A DNA stretch of 64,000 bases, from positions 20,164,483 through 20,228,482 of the forward strand of contig CM025855.1 of assembly GCA_003952965.2 (NCBI GenBank). The letters run 5' to 3'. This document shows positions 45,666 to 56,769 of this stretch, piece by piece. The translations under genes were made by a program, and so were the position numbers. The DNA is from Morella rubra. Its lineage: Eukaryota; Streptophyta; Magnoliopsida; Fagales; Myricaceae. The notes under the pieces were generated by a model. The model made no database searches. It had not been told where the DNA came from and was given only the letters and a program-made list of their open reading frames with translations. Numbering within the stretch: the first letter of the stretch is position 1; every line of letters starts with the position of its first letter.

Positions 45666-47053
45666 TTACAACCAGCATAATCGCATCCGAGTATCCTTGT
45701 AAATTAAATTCAACACTCTTAGGATAAAACAACCAAGATTTTGAGTGCCAACAAGATATCTAAAAATTCTTTTAACCGCAAGAAGATGAGATTCCTTAGG
45801 ACATGATTGATATCTAGCACACATGCAAACACTAAACATTATGTCCGGTCTACTAGCAGTAAGATAGAGAAGGGAGCCAATCATACCTCGGTATTTGGTT
45901 TGATCCACATCTTTACCTTTCTCATCTTTTTCCATTTTTGTGGATGGACTCATAGGAGTGCTCATAGGTTTTGAATTTTCCAAACAAAAACGCTTGAGAA
46001 GATCTTTAGTATATTTTGCTTGATTGATGAAGATTCCCTCATTGCTTTGTTTGATTTGAAGCCCAAGAAAGTAGTTCAATTCTCCCATGAGGCTCATCTC
46101 GAATTCACCTTGCATAACTTGAGAAAACTCTTGACATAAAGATTCATTAGTAGATCCAAAAATGATGTCATCCACATATATTTGAACTATTAACAATTCA
46201 TTGTCTTTTTCCTTAGTGAAAAGAGTAGTATCAATTTTACCTCGAGAAAAACCATTTTCAATAAGAAAGGAACTTAGACGTTCATACCATGCTCGAGGTG
46301 CTTGTTTCAATCCATAAAGCGCTTTTGTGAGCTTGTATACATGATTTGAAAGATTTTCATTTTCAAATCCCGGTGGTTGCTCAACATAAACTTCTTCAGT
46401 GAGAAATCCATTTAGAAAAGCACTTTTTACATCCATTTGAAAAAGTTTAAAATCTTTATAACAAGCGAAAGCGAGTAGCATGCGAATGGATTCTAAACGA
46501 GCAACAGGAGCAAAGGTTTCATCAAAATCAATTCCTTCTTCTTGATTGTAACCTTGGGCTACTAATCTTGCTTTGTTCCTTACCACAACTCCGGATTCAT
46601 CCATTTTGTTTCTAAAAACCCATTTTGTGCCAATAATTGGATAATCCCTGGGTCTAGGAACTAGATCCCATACTTGGTTTTTCTCAAATTGTTTTAATTC
46701 CTCTTCCATAGCATGGATCCAACTTTCATCATCTTTAGCCTCATAAAAGTTCTTAGGCTCAAGTTGAGAAAGTAAAGCAAGGTTATTAGCTTGGTGTACA
46801 GAAGATCGAGTTCTTACCCCTTTTTCAACATTACCAATAATTTGTTGGAGAGGATGGCTCTTGACGTACTTCCAAGACTTTGGTAGATCATCATCATCTT
46901 GTTGACACTCTCCTTGAGGCTCTGAGGTTCTTGCTCTTGCACAAGTATCTCTTCTTTGTCTTTGTCAATTGTAAGCTTATCAACCTCTTTGTTAATATCT
47001 ACAATCTCTTCATCATCTTTTCTCACACGATTGTTAGATTCATCAAAAACCAC
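45666..47053 (-). pseudogene. Copia reverse transcriptase and linker
   Basis: 46709-45666 on minus is a 347-codon open frame: [43 protein letters not shown], the intact catalytic [16 protein letters not shown] and [10 protein letters not shown]. It lacks its natural N-terminal continuation: the acidic linker to integrase (47053-46814) is in another frame. The active site is unaltered. Confidence 0.9.
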
Positions 47054-47073
47054 ATGAACAGATTCTTCAACAA

Positions 47074-48425
47074 CTAAGTGCGTTTATTAAAAACACGATA
47101 AGCTTTGCTAGTAGTTGAATAACCAAGAAATATACCTTCATCCGCTTTTGCATCAAACTTACCCAAATTGTCCTTGTTGTTGTTGAGCACAAAACATTTG
47201 CATCCAAATACATGAAAATAGCTAATGTTGGGTTTTTCTATCATTCCATAGCTCATAAGGGGTTTTCTTGAGAATGGGTCTAATCATGCAACGGTTCATA
47301 ACATAACAACTTGTGCTAACTGCTTCAGCCCAGAAGTATCAGGCAAGTTGTTTTCACATAGCAAGGTTCTAGCCATCTCTTCAAGAGTCCTATTCTTCCT
47401 CTCTACAACACCATTTTGTTGAGGAGTTCTAGGAGCCGAGAAGTTATGGTTAATACCATGTTCACCACAAAATTTTTCAAAGGAGGAATTTTCAAATTCT
47501 TTTCCATGATCACTCCTTATGCTAGAAATAGCAAAATCCCTTTTCATTTTGGATTCTCTTGCTAAGTTTTTCAAAAGCATGAAAAGCTTCATCTTTATGA
47601 GCTAGGAATAGAACCCATGTGAATCTACTGAAATCATCAACAACAACAAAGCCATAACGTTTGCCACCCAAACTCAATGTTCGGGTTGGACCAAATAAGT
47701 CCATGTGTAGGAGTTGGAGTGGTCTAGAAGTGGACACAATATTTTTGGGCTTAAAAGATATTTTGGTTTGTTTGCCTTTTTGACAAGCTGCACAAATTTT
47801 ATCTTTTTCAAAAGAAAGATTAGGCAAACCCGAAACAAGATTTTTTCTAGCTAATTTTGAAATCAAATCCATGCTTGCATGAGCAAGCCTTCTATGCCAC
47901 AACCAACTATCCTTGTCATTTAGAGCTGAAAGACATTTTGACGTTTTCTGAGGAGATACTCTCTAAATGAACAATGTACACATTTTCAAATCTATGTCCA
48001 ACAAACAAGACTTTCTTGCTTTCAATATTCTCAACAAGACATATTGATGATTCAAAAATGACTCGGTTTCCCTTGTCACATAATTGACTAATACTCAAGA
48101 GATTATGCTTGAGACCATCAACAAGAAGTACATTTTCAATAATGGGATTAGGAGACATACCAATGCTGCCAACACCAAGTATTTTACCTTTGCCATTGTC
48201 TCCAAAGGTGACTGAACCCTTTCCTTTGAAACAAAGAGAGTTGAACCAACTCTTGTCTCCGGTCATGTGCTTGGAGCAACCACTATCAAGGACCCAATGT
48301 TCCTTGGTTTCATTTGACTCAAGCATTCCTGCAAAAAGGATCAATCTTGATTTTGGTACCCAAATCCTTTTGGGTCCATTGGTGTTAGAAATAAATTCCT
48401 TCACCTTATCTTTTTGGATCCACAC
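47074..48425 (-). pseudogene. Copia protease and integrase
   Basis: 48425-47916 carries the protease motif LDSGCSKHMTG and the LSISQLCD stretch. 47902-47522 carries the pre-integrase zinc region (WHRRLAHA … CAACQKGK) and core aspartates (HMDLFGP, VVVDDFSRF). 47592-47296 has the third acidic region (PQQNGVVERKNRTL). 47256-47074 has the FGCKCFVL and GIFLGYS integrase C-terminal signatures. These lie in at least four separate frames, so the pol frame is broken several times. Confidence 0.88.
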
Positions 48426-48558
48426 AAACTTGATCCCATGAGTGGTTTTTCTTTTAGTTGGACAAGTGTGTGAAATGTGTCCATTCTTTCCACAAAAATT
48501 ACAAATTTTAAATAATGTGGATGATTTAATAATTACATCGGAGTATAGCTTTTGGTTT

Positions 48559-49987
48559 TTAAAAGATTATATCCAATCCCACTTTTGTTGAAACAACATC
48601 TTTGGGACCAAGTAAAATATCAAGGTTTCTTTTTCCTTGAGTGAATCTTGCAAGATCTTGTGTGAGAGAGTCAACTTTCCTTTTTAAGATAGTGTTTTCA
48701 GATTTCATATCATTCGACTCTTCTTGCAAGATTTTCTCATTTTCTTTTGTGATTCTTGCAAGATTCTCTCCAAGAGAAGCAACTTGATGTTTCAAGGTAT
48801 CATTTTCTTGAATAAGAGCATCAAGGTTCTTTTTGAGACAACAATATTTAGAAAATACTCTTTTTAATTCAAGATATTGTTCATCATATGCATCTTGTAA
48901 TTCATCAAAAGAAAAAGAACATAAAGAAGAGTCTTGTACCTCATCTTCGTTTTCCTTTGCCATGAAGCAAAGATTTGCAACTTCTTCATTGTTATCACTA
49001 TCACTCTCACTCCCATCGGACTCTCCCCATGCAGCTACAAATGCTTTCTTTTTATCCTTAAAATCCTTTGATTTCTTGTGGGATTCAAGGTTAGGGCACT
49101 CCGTCTTTATATGTCCCGGCTTCTTGCATCCATAGCAAATAATGTCATTCTTCTTGCTACTATCACCTTTATAACTTGTCTTCCTTAGAAATCTTTTATC
49201 TCCTTGTTTCCTCCGGAAGAACTTCTTGAATCTCTTGGTGAACAATGCCATTTCTTCATCATCTTCTGAAGACTCATCATCATTTGAACATGAGGCTTTC
49301 AAGGCAATGCCTCTTTTTCCTTTTCCTTCATCCTCATCTTCTTTCACTTGATTCATCTCATGTGTCATGAGGGAACCCATGAGCTCATCCAAAGAAGCTT
49401 TGTCAGGTCCTTAGCTTCTTGAATGGCGGTGACCTTAGGTTCCCAAGCTTTTGGTAGACACCTAAGAATTTTTCTCACCATTTCAACATTAGTATATTCT
49501 TTACCAAGAGATTTAAGACCATTTATAATATCGGTGAAACGAGTAAACATAGAAGAAATATTCTCATCAGGTTTCATTTTAAAAAGTTCATAACTATGAA
49601 CAAGCATACTAATCTTGCTTTCTTTAACTTGATTCGTACCTTCATGGGCACTTGAAGTTTATCCCAAATTTGTTTTGCAGTGTCACAGCCAGAAATACGA
49701 TTGAATTCATTTGAATCAAGTGCACAATACAATACATTCATAGCTTTAGAATTTAGAGACATAATCTTAAGATCATCTTCATCCCACTCTTTTTCTTCTT
49801 TCAACTTACCTTCCTTGTCTCTAGGAAATTTAGGACCATTTGAGATAACTCTCCATAGTTCATAGTCCACGGCTTGGATGTAAATCCTCATCCTAGCTTT
49901 CCAGTAGTTGTAGCATGTTCCATTGAACAAAGGTGGTCTATTAGTGGATTGACCTTCAGCCAACGAAGAACTAACGAGGGTTGTCAT
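48559..49987 (-). pseudogene. Copia gag with zinc knuckle and coiled coil
   Basis: ATG 49987 on minus opens MTTLVSSSLAEG with the RPPLFNGTCYNYWKARM motif of copia gag. Two frame changes follow (49607-49574 and 49392-49365). The last part has acidic Ser-rich stretches, a CX2CX4HX4C knuckle (CYGCKKPGHIKTEC, about 49130) and a long coiled coil (LDALIQENDTLKHQVASL, ENTILKRKVDSL) to 48559. The coiled coil in gag is a Sirevirus-type trait. Confidence 0.85.
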
Positions 49988-50002
49988 AAAAAAATATTAA
50001 AC

Positions 50003-50020
50003 CTCAGCTCTGATACCAAT
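50003..50020 (-). promoter_or_regulatory. Copia primer-binding site (tRNA-iMet type)
   Basis: On minus, directly after the 5' LTR: attggtatcagagctgagg, starting at 50020. tggtatcagagc complements the 3' end of plant initiator tRNA-Met. Confidence 0.9.
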
Positions 50021-51264
50021 TGAAAGTCAGAATACCAACCCAAGAGGGGGGTGAATTGGGTTTTAATAAATTTTGAAAACTTTTTCAAGAAATGAAGCAA
50101 TATAATGATAAAGCCTATAACACAACAAGGAGAGATATGAGCAAGTAAACGGAAGAGATAGAGAAAAGGAGATGACACCGTAATTTTAGGTGGTTCGGCA
50201 ACCCTTGCCTACGTCCACCCCCAAGGCTATTTACTTCCTTGGGCTTCTTTTCACTATTCTTCAAATAGCAAACACACCTTAGCTTCTCGGGTGCTAAGGA
50301 ACCTTTACAGAGCGTTTTTAGAGCTCACGCTTTAACTCTTCTTCACAAATCCTTAAACCTAAGGATTTCTTCTACTTACACGAGTAGGACCCAGTGTTTA
50401 CCCAACACTCACGAGGTTTAAAAATGAATGGGTACAATGAGAAAGTCACGGAATAGCTCTTAAAGCCGAGTATACAAGTGTGAAGCACAGAGGAGAGCAA
50501 GAAGACAAAAATCACAAAAGAAAGCTAAAGTATTTCAGGGAAAGGGCAGGCTTTCTTGGTTGGTACGAGCTTCTCTCTTCTTCAAGGCTCTTTCTCTCTC
50601 AAGAAGTTAGGTCAAGAAGTAATTGCCAATATGCGCGCGTTCGAGAGAGTTTTCTTCTTCTTGAATCTTGTATTTAAGGCGTCTTGACTTCAACGGTCAT
50701 CGTGGTAGGTGAGAATGGCCGTTGGAAAGGTGCCAGTGATTTAAGGAGCATTTAAGGAGCCAATTTTGAACGTTCTGACATTTTCCGAAAAATCTTCAAC
50801 CAAGTGGCATGTGTTGACACATGAATGGTATGTGTTGGCACATCAAAATTTGAACTAAATAAGGGTGCTCGGGAGTCAGTGCAATGTGTCGGCACCATGT
50901 CTTCTATGTGTCGACACTTTTGTCTGGAAAACAGGTCTCGGGTGTAAGTGCAATGTGTCGACACTATGTCATCTATGTGTCGACACCAAAGAGTACTGGA
51001 GAGAGTTTTTGTGAAAATGAAGCTTCCAAACCGTTCCAACACATATTTAAACACCTACATAGAAGAAATTGATCGTATTAACTTGTGTAGTGATGTTTTA
51101 AAACAACTTATACATATATAGAGAGAGAAAAACTTCAATCCCTTGAAATATAACTTTGGAAATAGTGGATTGACAAAATAAAATCTAAAGTCTTCAAAAC
51201 TTAGAAACTTTTGTTATCATCAAAATCAAATGATTTGTTTTACAAAAACAACCTTGGGCTAGCA
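50021..51264 (-). repeat. Copia 5' LTR
   Basis: 1,244 bp, nearly identical to 41263-42509. Differences seen include one G fewer in the G run, one extra G near 50310, a 4-base deletion near 50919 and an extra A near 50989. It should hold the promoter. Confidence 0.93.
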
Positions 51265-51439
51265 GAATGTTTTACAAAAGTGTTGGAAGTCGTTTGAACA
51301 TTTACTTTTGATGCCGGTTCTAAAGGATTCGAACGGTAAAATTATTTTGGGACAGAACAAATTTTTCGCCGAAAAAAACTTTTTGTAACAGAGTTGTTGG
51401 GACAGTTGGAGAGAATGACAAAATCTAGTTTTTTGGGAC

Positions 51440-51477
51440 GAAAAATTTGGTCCCTAAAACCAAAATTTGTTGTAGTG
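51440..51477 (+). repeat. CACTA right terminus (second element)
   Basis: Reads gggacgaaaaatttggtccc (an imperfect stem), then taaaaccaaaatttgttgtagtg, ending at 51477. The complement starts CACTACAACAAA, the standard CACTA terminus. Confidence 0.6.
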
Positions 51478-53067
51478 CTACCTTTACTAAACTTGAGTGA
51501 CACCTGGGTGTGAATCCAGATAGCTTTCCTTGAAATAGGTAGCCCGAGAGAATTAAGAGCCAAAAAGCTCTGTTAACAAAAAGAAGAGAGATAGAGTGTA
51601 GATCTACCCTTGTTGTAACAGTCTTTATGGGGGAGGCACGTGTACCAGGGCAAGGGCAGGAATCCACTAACGTCTCTAGTGCATTTTCTAGTTCTAAAAT
51701 TATTTAAAAACTGAATTTTACAAAATTTAATCTAGAAGTCAAAATTAAAACAATGATTTGATCCACAATTTTCTTGTTTATTTTTTCATAATTTTCGTTT
51801 TTAAGCAAAATTTCACTTTTTTGTCTAAGAATTATTGAGCAAATGTCATTTTAGGACCCAAACTACAAATTTCATCACATTCTGCCTTTAAATTATCAAA
51901 ATTTATTAATTTATATATATGATTTTACAGTCAAGATTATGATATATACACAATTTTTTTACATATTTCAACAGTAAGAGCTAATTAAAAGATGTAAATA
52001 GATGAATTTTAATAATTAGGTAATAGAATATGATGAAATTAATAGTTAACATCGTAAAATGACATTTGTGCAATAATCAAACCTGAAAAGTTAAGTTATG
52101 TGGTTTCACTCATCATGTACGGTAAGATGCAGGTGATTTGGTTCGCAGGGTCAACTTTCACTTATGTACGTTGCAGGCTGGCATGATCAATATTGTATTG
52201 CCTTCTGCTTTGATGGACCAATGGGGCATGGCCACGCTTAGTTGTGTTCGGGCCCAAAAAAAATAAAGAACACAGAATGGGTAGGGCAGGTCTACCCCAA
52301 GACATGATAGCAACAAGTAGCACGCAACACGCATACAGTATCCCTATGCATCATTGGGCGGCATAAACAAAAGCTGAAGGGAATGTTTGACATTTTTTTT
52401 ATTGCATAAAGATAATTGGGACAATTATGATTCTCCCTTGCTCTGTGTTCACTAATTATTTTGTTGTTTTGTAGTAATTGAAAAGTCTATAACATTTGAG
52501 TCATCTGATTAGATAGATCTTTGTGCTTTCTTTTGAATTCATTCATGATTAGGAACATGTTTCTTTAAGGATTTATAAACATGTGTGTTGTCAGACAAGC
52601 ACTAACCTGGACCCTGCATCCGTTAGGCAGTGACTTGCATATATATTTTTTTTTACATTGCGACTGAATTGGATTCTCTCAGTTTTATTGAATATAATTT
52701 AAAAATAATAAAATCTATTTCTTTTTATTAGCGTTAATAATCGAGATTCTGAGACTTCCACACTTAACTTAATTTTAATTAAATATAGCACGTGTTAGAC
52801 CTCCTAATTAAATAAGTCTGACTTACATGTGAAAGAGAGTGTTAGAAAATGATATGCATATTGTTCGATTGCGATTAGTTGGTGCAATTGACTATGTCTT
52901 TTGAAAATCTTCGTTGATTCTTTGGTAATTAATTGACTCTCCTTTTACCTTCTAGGGTTTGTTTGCTTGTAAAACTATTATTTTAGTAAAATGTTATTCA
53001 ATTTTGAAACATTTTAAAAAATATTTTGTGATGTTTGACACGCTTAATGATTTATATATTTGCATAA
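51478..53067. other. Intergenic, nothing recognised
   Basis: Mostly AT-rich, with short frames only. 51425-51667 on minus has an 80-codon frame without family features. I see no RNA gene and no transposon ends. Confidence 0.4.
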
Positions 53068-53076
53068 AAATTTTAA

Positions 53077-53379
53077 GAAAAAAGTCACTTTAAACCCTCC
53101 AACTACTAGTGAAATTTCAAATAGTGGTCTAAACTACCAATGTTGACCAATCCAACTTATACAATTAATCAAATTACGCCTTGAAATAAAATATGAGGTC
53201 AAAATCGTGCCACGTGGCTCATTCACAACACACGTGGCATGAGTTTGATCGTTGGATCTTTTTGATGGGCGTAAATTGATGAAATTTGGTAATTTGTAGC
53301 TAAATGTGTTAAAGGTGGTAGTTTAGACCGCTATTTGAAATTGCACTGGTAGTTAAAAGGCTCAAAATGACTTTTCTTC
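53077..53379. mobile_element. Mutator-type MITE, 303 bp, perfect 9-bp TSD
   Basis: Inverted arms of about 62 bp: gaaaaaagtcactttaaacc…gtggtctaaactacca pairs with tggtagtttagaccgc…aaaatgacttttcttc. The 9-bp duplication aaattttaa is at 53068-53076 and 53380-53388. No coding capacity. Unrelated in sequence to the 755-bp MITE. Confidence 0.85.
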
Positions 53380-53419
53380 AAATTTTAATATGTGCCAAAG
53401 ACTCATATGAGATCTATAG

Positions 53420-53870
53420 TCGACATTAGGGCTGGGTATTTCAGGTCGTATTTTTCCAACCCTGAACCCAACCAGAATCAATCGAAGCAAGGGATATGTA
53501 TGGCCCCTATAATATTTTCTACTCAGATTTTTTGCTTTTTTTTTTTTATGGACTATTTTTTAGGCCCAAAGTGTTCTAGGCACACCATTTTTTTTAGCCT
53601 AGGATGCCCATGGCTTTATTTTTTTAAGCACAAGGCGCTATGGTATTTTTTAAGCCCAGGACGCCCTAGACTATTTTATTTTAAGCACTGCCATAGTATA
53701 TTCGGGTCGGGTTTAGTTTTTCGTTTTAGGATTCCGAACCCAATTTTAGCCAAAAAGGGTGTACAAGACCCAAACACAAACTCGACCCTGACTTAAGTCG
53801 CCTTGATCGGGTCAGAATGAGTAAGTTCCGGGTCAGGTCTCGAATTTTTGCACAGCCATGTCGACATTAC
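53420..53870. mobile_element. Possible non-autonomous hAT-like element with internal repeats
   Basis: tagggctgggtatttcaggt at about 53426 and …gcacagccatgtc at about 53862 could be short inverted ends. cgggtc-rich stretches near the right side pair weakly with the left. 53545-53690 holds four degenerate units of about 35-45 bp (ttttaagcccaggacgcccta-like). No clear target duplication. Confidence 0.35.
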
Positions 53871-53939
53871 TTTTGACTTTGGCTTTGTGAAGTTTGATTT
53901 TAACTTCTATTTGATTTGGCAGTTAAGTTATATAGAAAC

Positions 53940-54139
53940 ATGTGAATTTACCGAAATGGCCATACAATATAAAACTTAAAAAAAAAAAAAAAATCAAGAA
54001 TTAAATTTAAAATAAATAAATTAATGAAATATAGTTTCAATATTTTTACTTAAAATATTAATTTTATTTATATATCATTTATATTTTTTTAATGATTTTT
54101 GAATATTTGTAGTAATTTTATCTTGGAGGGGCAAAAAAA
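53940..54139. other. AT-rich spacer
   Basis: Poly-A and AT stretches that may be the tail region downstream of the minus-strand LINE RNase H domain. No gene. Confidence 0.35.
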
Positions 54140-54731
54140 GAAGAACAAGCTGCCCAACAAGCCAGTTAATGGGGCTTGCTGATTAAGCCGACGAGGAACC
54201 CAATGGATCGACCAAGCTGCTTGAGCTTTGAAAGACGAACTCAAAGAGTGAACCAGATCTTCAATCTTCTAGTAAGGCGGTAGATGAGGGCTAAAGATAT
54301 CCCGAAAGAGAAGCTTGGAATCGGTCTCGAAAACAACCCACGGCCACTTAAAATGCAAAGCAGTTTCGACAGCACGAATAGCTGCCATGGATTCACCAAC
54401 TAGAGGGTCCATAGCACGTATTCGTTCCATATACACAATATAGAGGGAACTAGAAGAGTCTCGACAAGAGACGGTTATGTACGATCCTGATTGATGGATT
54501 GCCACGTCAAAATTGATCTTAAACCAACTTGGTTCCCAAGGAACCCAACAAGCGGCAAAAGAGGGCCTCATAAGTACCCACGCCTAAATATGCTCATGAT
54601 AACGCCGAAACAGAGAGGACCGAATCTTAGTGATATTAATAGGTTTACCCTCATGCAGGGCCTTGCTATAGCAAAACCAAGCTCATCAAGAACAAGAATA
54701 TCATTAAGAATAGAGGAGGGGAAGGAGTTTG
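54140..54731 (-). pseudogene. LINE ORF2 RNase H region (3' segment of a split LINE)
   Basis: On minus 54571-54269 is an RVT_3-type RNase H domain: FKINFDVAI (first Asp), VGESMAAIRAVETAL (Glu) and VVFETDSKLL (Asp). 54260-54150 continues with DLVHSLSSKLKQLGRSIGF, the usual last helix. Upstream coding resumes at 55896 beyond a hAT insertion. Frameshifts are present. Confidence 0.7.
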
Positions 54732-55895
54732 CAGGGGCGGCTCTAAGGTAATTGGGGCCTTAGGCGAAATCCTAAAATGAGGCCTTATAATATAATATAT
54801 TTAAAAAATTAGTTAAAACATATTCTTCTAGCTTTTTGAGATACAAAATTACTTATCAAAGTTTTATATTCTAAATTTGTTAATATATCATTTTCAATTG
54901 ATAATATGACCAATCCATTTAATCTTTCTTACTTCATAGTTGATCTTAAGTAGGATTTTATTAGTTTTAGTTTTGAAAACTTCTTTCTGCAGAAGCAACA
55001 GTTACAGGTATTGTCAATAATATTCTATAAGCAATACTTGCATTTGGAAAAGAGTCTAATTTTTAATGTTTCAATTGGAGTATAAGTCTCTATTTTTAAA
55101 ATCGCTTTTAACACTTTTAATTCGAAAAATAAATCTAAATCATCAATATCAGCATGACCTTCATGTTTTAAAACATTTTCAAGTACAAGACAATATTTTT
55201 TCAAGTCATCTTCATCCAAAGATTTCAACTTTTTCAAATTAAATAAAAAACCAAAAATATTTTTATAGATTGTAAATTGTTCAAACCTATTTTCAATTGA
55301 AGAAATAGCATGATCTACTATATATATATAAAAAATAATCAACTCTGAAAGATTCTTCTACTGATCGTATTATTTCATTATCAGTATTTTCATCAAACTG
55401 TTTTTTTTTCCTGTGGATTACTCCCTTTAGGAAATATAGGTTCTATTCCCATTTCAATTTCTTTAGTTGAATTCAAAACAGAATGAATCCATTTTCTCTA
55501 TAATTTTTTAAATAAGAAATAAGACCTTTTAAATAGAGAGAGACGTTATAGGGTTGATCGATGCAAACGACTTTTGAAGAGTTAATGGTTACTTCAATCA
55601 AGGAGATTTAATAGGCCTCTTTGAAGAGTTAGTGGTTCCTTTTATCAAGGAGATTTATTAGGCCTCTTTGAAGAGTTAATGATTCCTTTTATCAAGGAGA
55701 TTTAATAGGGCTTTTATAGAATAAAAAATTAATTAACTAAAATTTCTATACAAATAGTTTTAACCTTAAATTTTTGAGGCCTTATCATTAAATATTTTTT
55801 AAATATACCTATTAAAGAAAATTTTTAATTGGGGCCTTCCTATTTTATGGGCCTTAGGCAACCGCCTACCCAGCCTATAGCTGGAGACACCCCTA
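54732..55895 (-). mobile_element. Truncated hAT element, 1,164 bp, inserted in a LINE
   Basis: The ends are caggggcggctctaa and …ggagacacccctа-type right end (complement taggggtgtctcc). The flanking octamers ggagtttg (54724-54731) and ggagttgg (55896-55903) match 7 of 8, as for hAT. It carries only the C-terminal part of a transposase. Both sides are LINE coding sequence in the same orientation, which confirms the insertion. Confidence 0.75.
54790..55500 (-). pseudogene. hAT transposase C-terminal region (ZMYM1/TTF-type)
   Basis: On minus 55342-55025 gives AISSIENRFEQF…LFFELKVLKAIL. Then, after a frame change, 54990-54830 gives FSKLKLIKSYLRST, ERLNGLVILSIE and NFVSQKARR, the conserved hAT dimerisation tail of plant zinc finger MYM-type protein 1-like transposases. 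The N-terminal zinc finger and catalytic DDE parts are missing. Confidence 0.7.
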
Positions 55896-56216
55896 GGAGT
55901 TGGAACAAATACCCAGAGTAGTTTCTGCATTGAAAAGGTAGTGAAATCAAACAACAAGAGAATCCCTTGAGGATAGCTGAAATATCCAAAGGCCAAATAG
56001 ATAAAACCCACAGCAGATGAGCCATTGAACAATCCCGAAAGAGATGAAGGATCCTTTCTGCCTACTCCCCGCAACAAGCACAAGCCATAAGAGAGGGGTC
56101 ATCCTCCGAAGCTAGACGAAAAGCAGGAGCTCGAACTCGGATCGCCTTGCCAACTATTTTCCTCAACAAAAGTTTAAGGTGATCCTGCATTTGAAGCTTC
56201 CAAAGCTTTAACCAAT
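55896..56216 (-). pseudogene. LINE ORF2 zf-RVT segment
   Basis: On minus: LWKLQMQDHLKLLLRKIV, then a CACC pair and ERILHLFRDC…AHLLWVLSIW in a second frame. This is the zinc-binding zf-RVT region that follows reverse transcriptase in plant L1 ORF2. It continues the segment at 61615-62480, from which gypsy separates it, and leads to the RNase H at 54571. Confidence 0.7.
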
Positions 56217-56769
56217 TGACGCCGCACAGAATAGCGATTATCCTGTAGGCTAGTTCAATAGGGCATTTGCAAGGAAAATACAGGATTCGTCCCAAAACTC
56301 AGAGAGAATTCTCCAATTCAAATAATCATGCATTCCAAAAAAACAACCCACAAGCCGGGCTAAAATAGCTAAAATCTCATCCCTAATGGGATTTTACCAA
56401 AATTAAATAGACTGCCAAAAACTGGCCCAAATCGGGTTCAAAAATAATTCCTAAACGGTAAAGGAAAGAAAATCATAACTAAAAATAGTTTTTAGATTTA
56501 GGGCTCAAAACGAGGCACACCGAAGTGCATCTAGGTGACCACGACGTGCGCGCCGAAAAGAGCTTTCCGAATTGGGGTCATGGGCGCAAATCGGATACTC
56601 GTAGCCAAAGTTATGACCAAAAAACGACACGTGCACAAAAACTGCCCCAATTAGGTTAGATTACGATTTCTTGCCATCCTTGCGCTGATCTACCCACTCA
56701 AGGTAATTCAGTGCCATCAATGTGTAATCTGACAGCTCAGTGTCGTCTGACTCAGCTCCCCCTGCATCA
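56217..56769 (-). repeat. Gypsy 3' LTR, overlapping the integrase C-terminus
   Basis: 553 bp. The pol frame enters it at 56769 and ends at 56661, so the last ~36 codons (…DYTLMALNYLEWVDQRKDGKKS) are LTR-encoded. Confidence 0.9.

Larger units (their letters stand above)
41263..51264 (-). mobile_element. Complete Sirevirus-like Ty1/copia retrotransposon, 10,002 bp
   Basis: LTRs at 41263-42509 (3') and 50021-51264 (5'), TG…CA ends and a perfect 5-bp duplication gaatg (41258-41262 and 51265-51269). Primer site and polypurine tract are in place. Coding order on minus is gag, protease, integrase, reverse transcriptase, RNase H, then an extra ORF before the 3' LTR. Long LTRs, a large gag with zinc knuckle and coiled coil, the extra ORF and palindrome arrays point to the Sirevirus/Maximus-SIRE lineage. 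By eye about five substitutions and four small indels separate the LTRs, so insertion was recent. Coding frames are nevertheless broken in several places. Confidence 0.93.
33219..51477 (+). mobile_element. Probable second CACTA region, host to several insertions
   Basis: The right end is clear: …ccaaaatttgttgtagtg at 51477, with cta following as a possible 3-bp target duplication. Subterminal ttcgaacg/gttagaacg motifs occur at 33480-33730, 35110-35300, 36725-36900, 39870-39900, 40500-41240 and 51290-51330. The copia element (41263-51264), a MITE (35440-36194) and probably a solo LTR are nested within. No left CACTA terminus is certain, so the start given is only where motif content begins. 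Confidence 0.4.
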
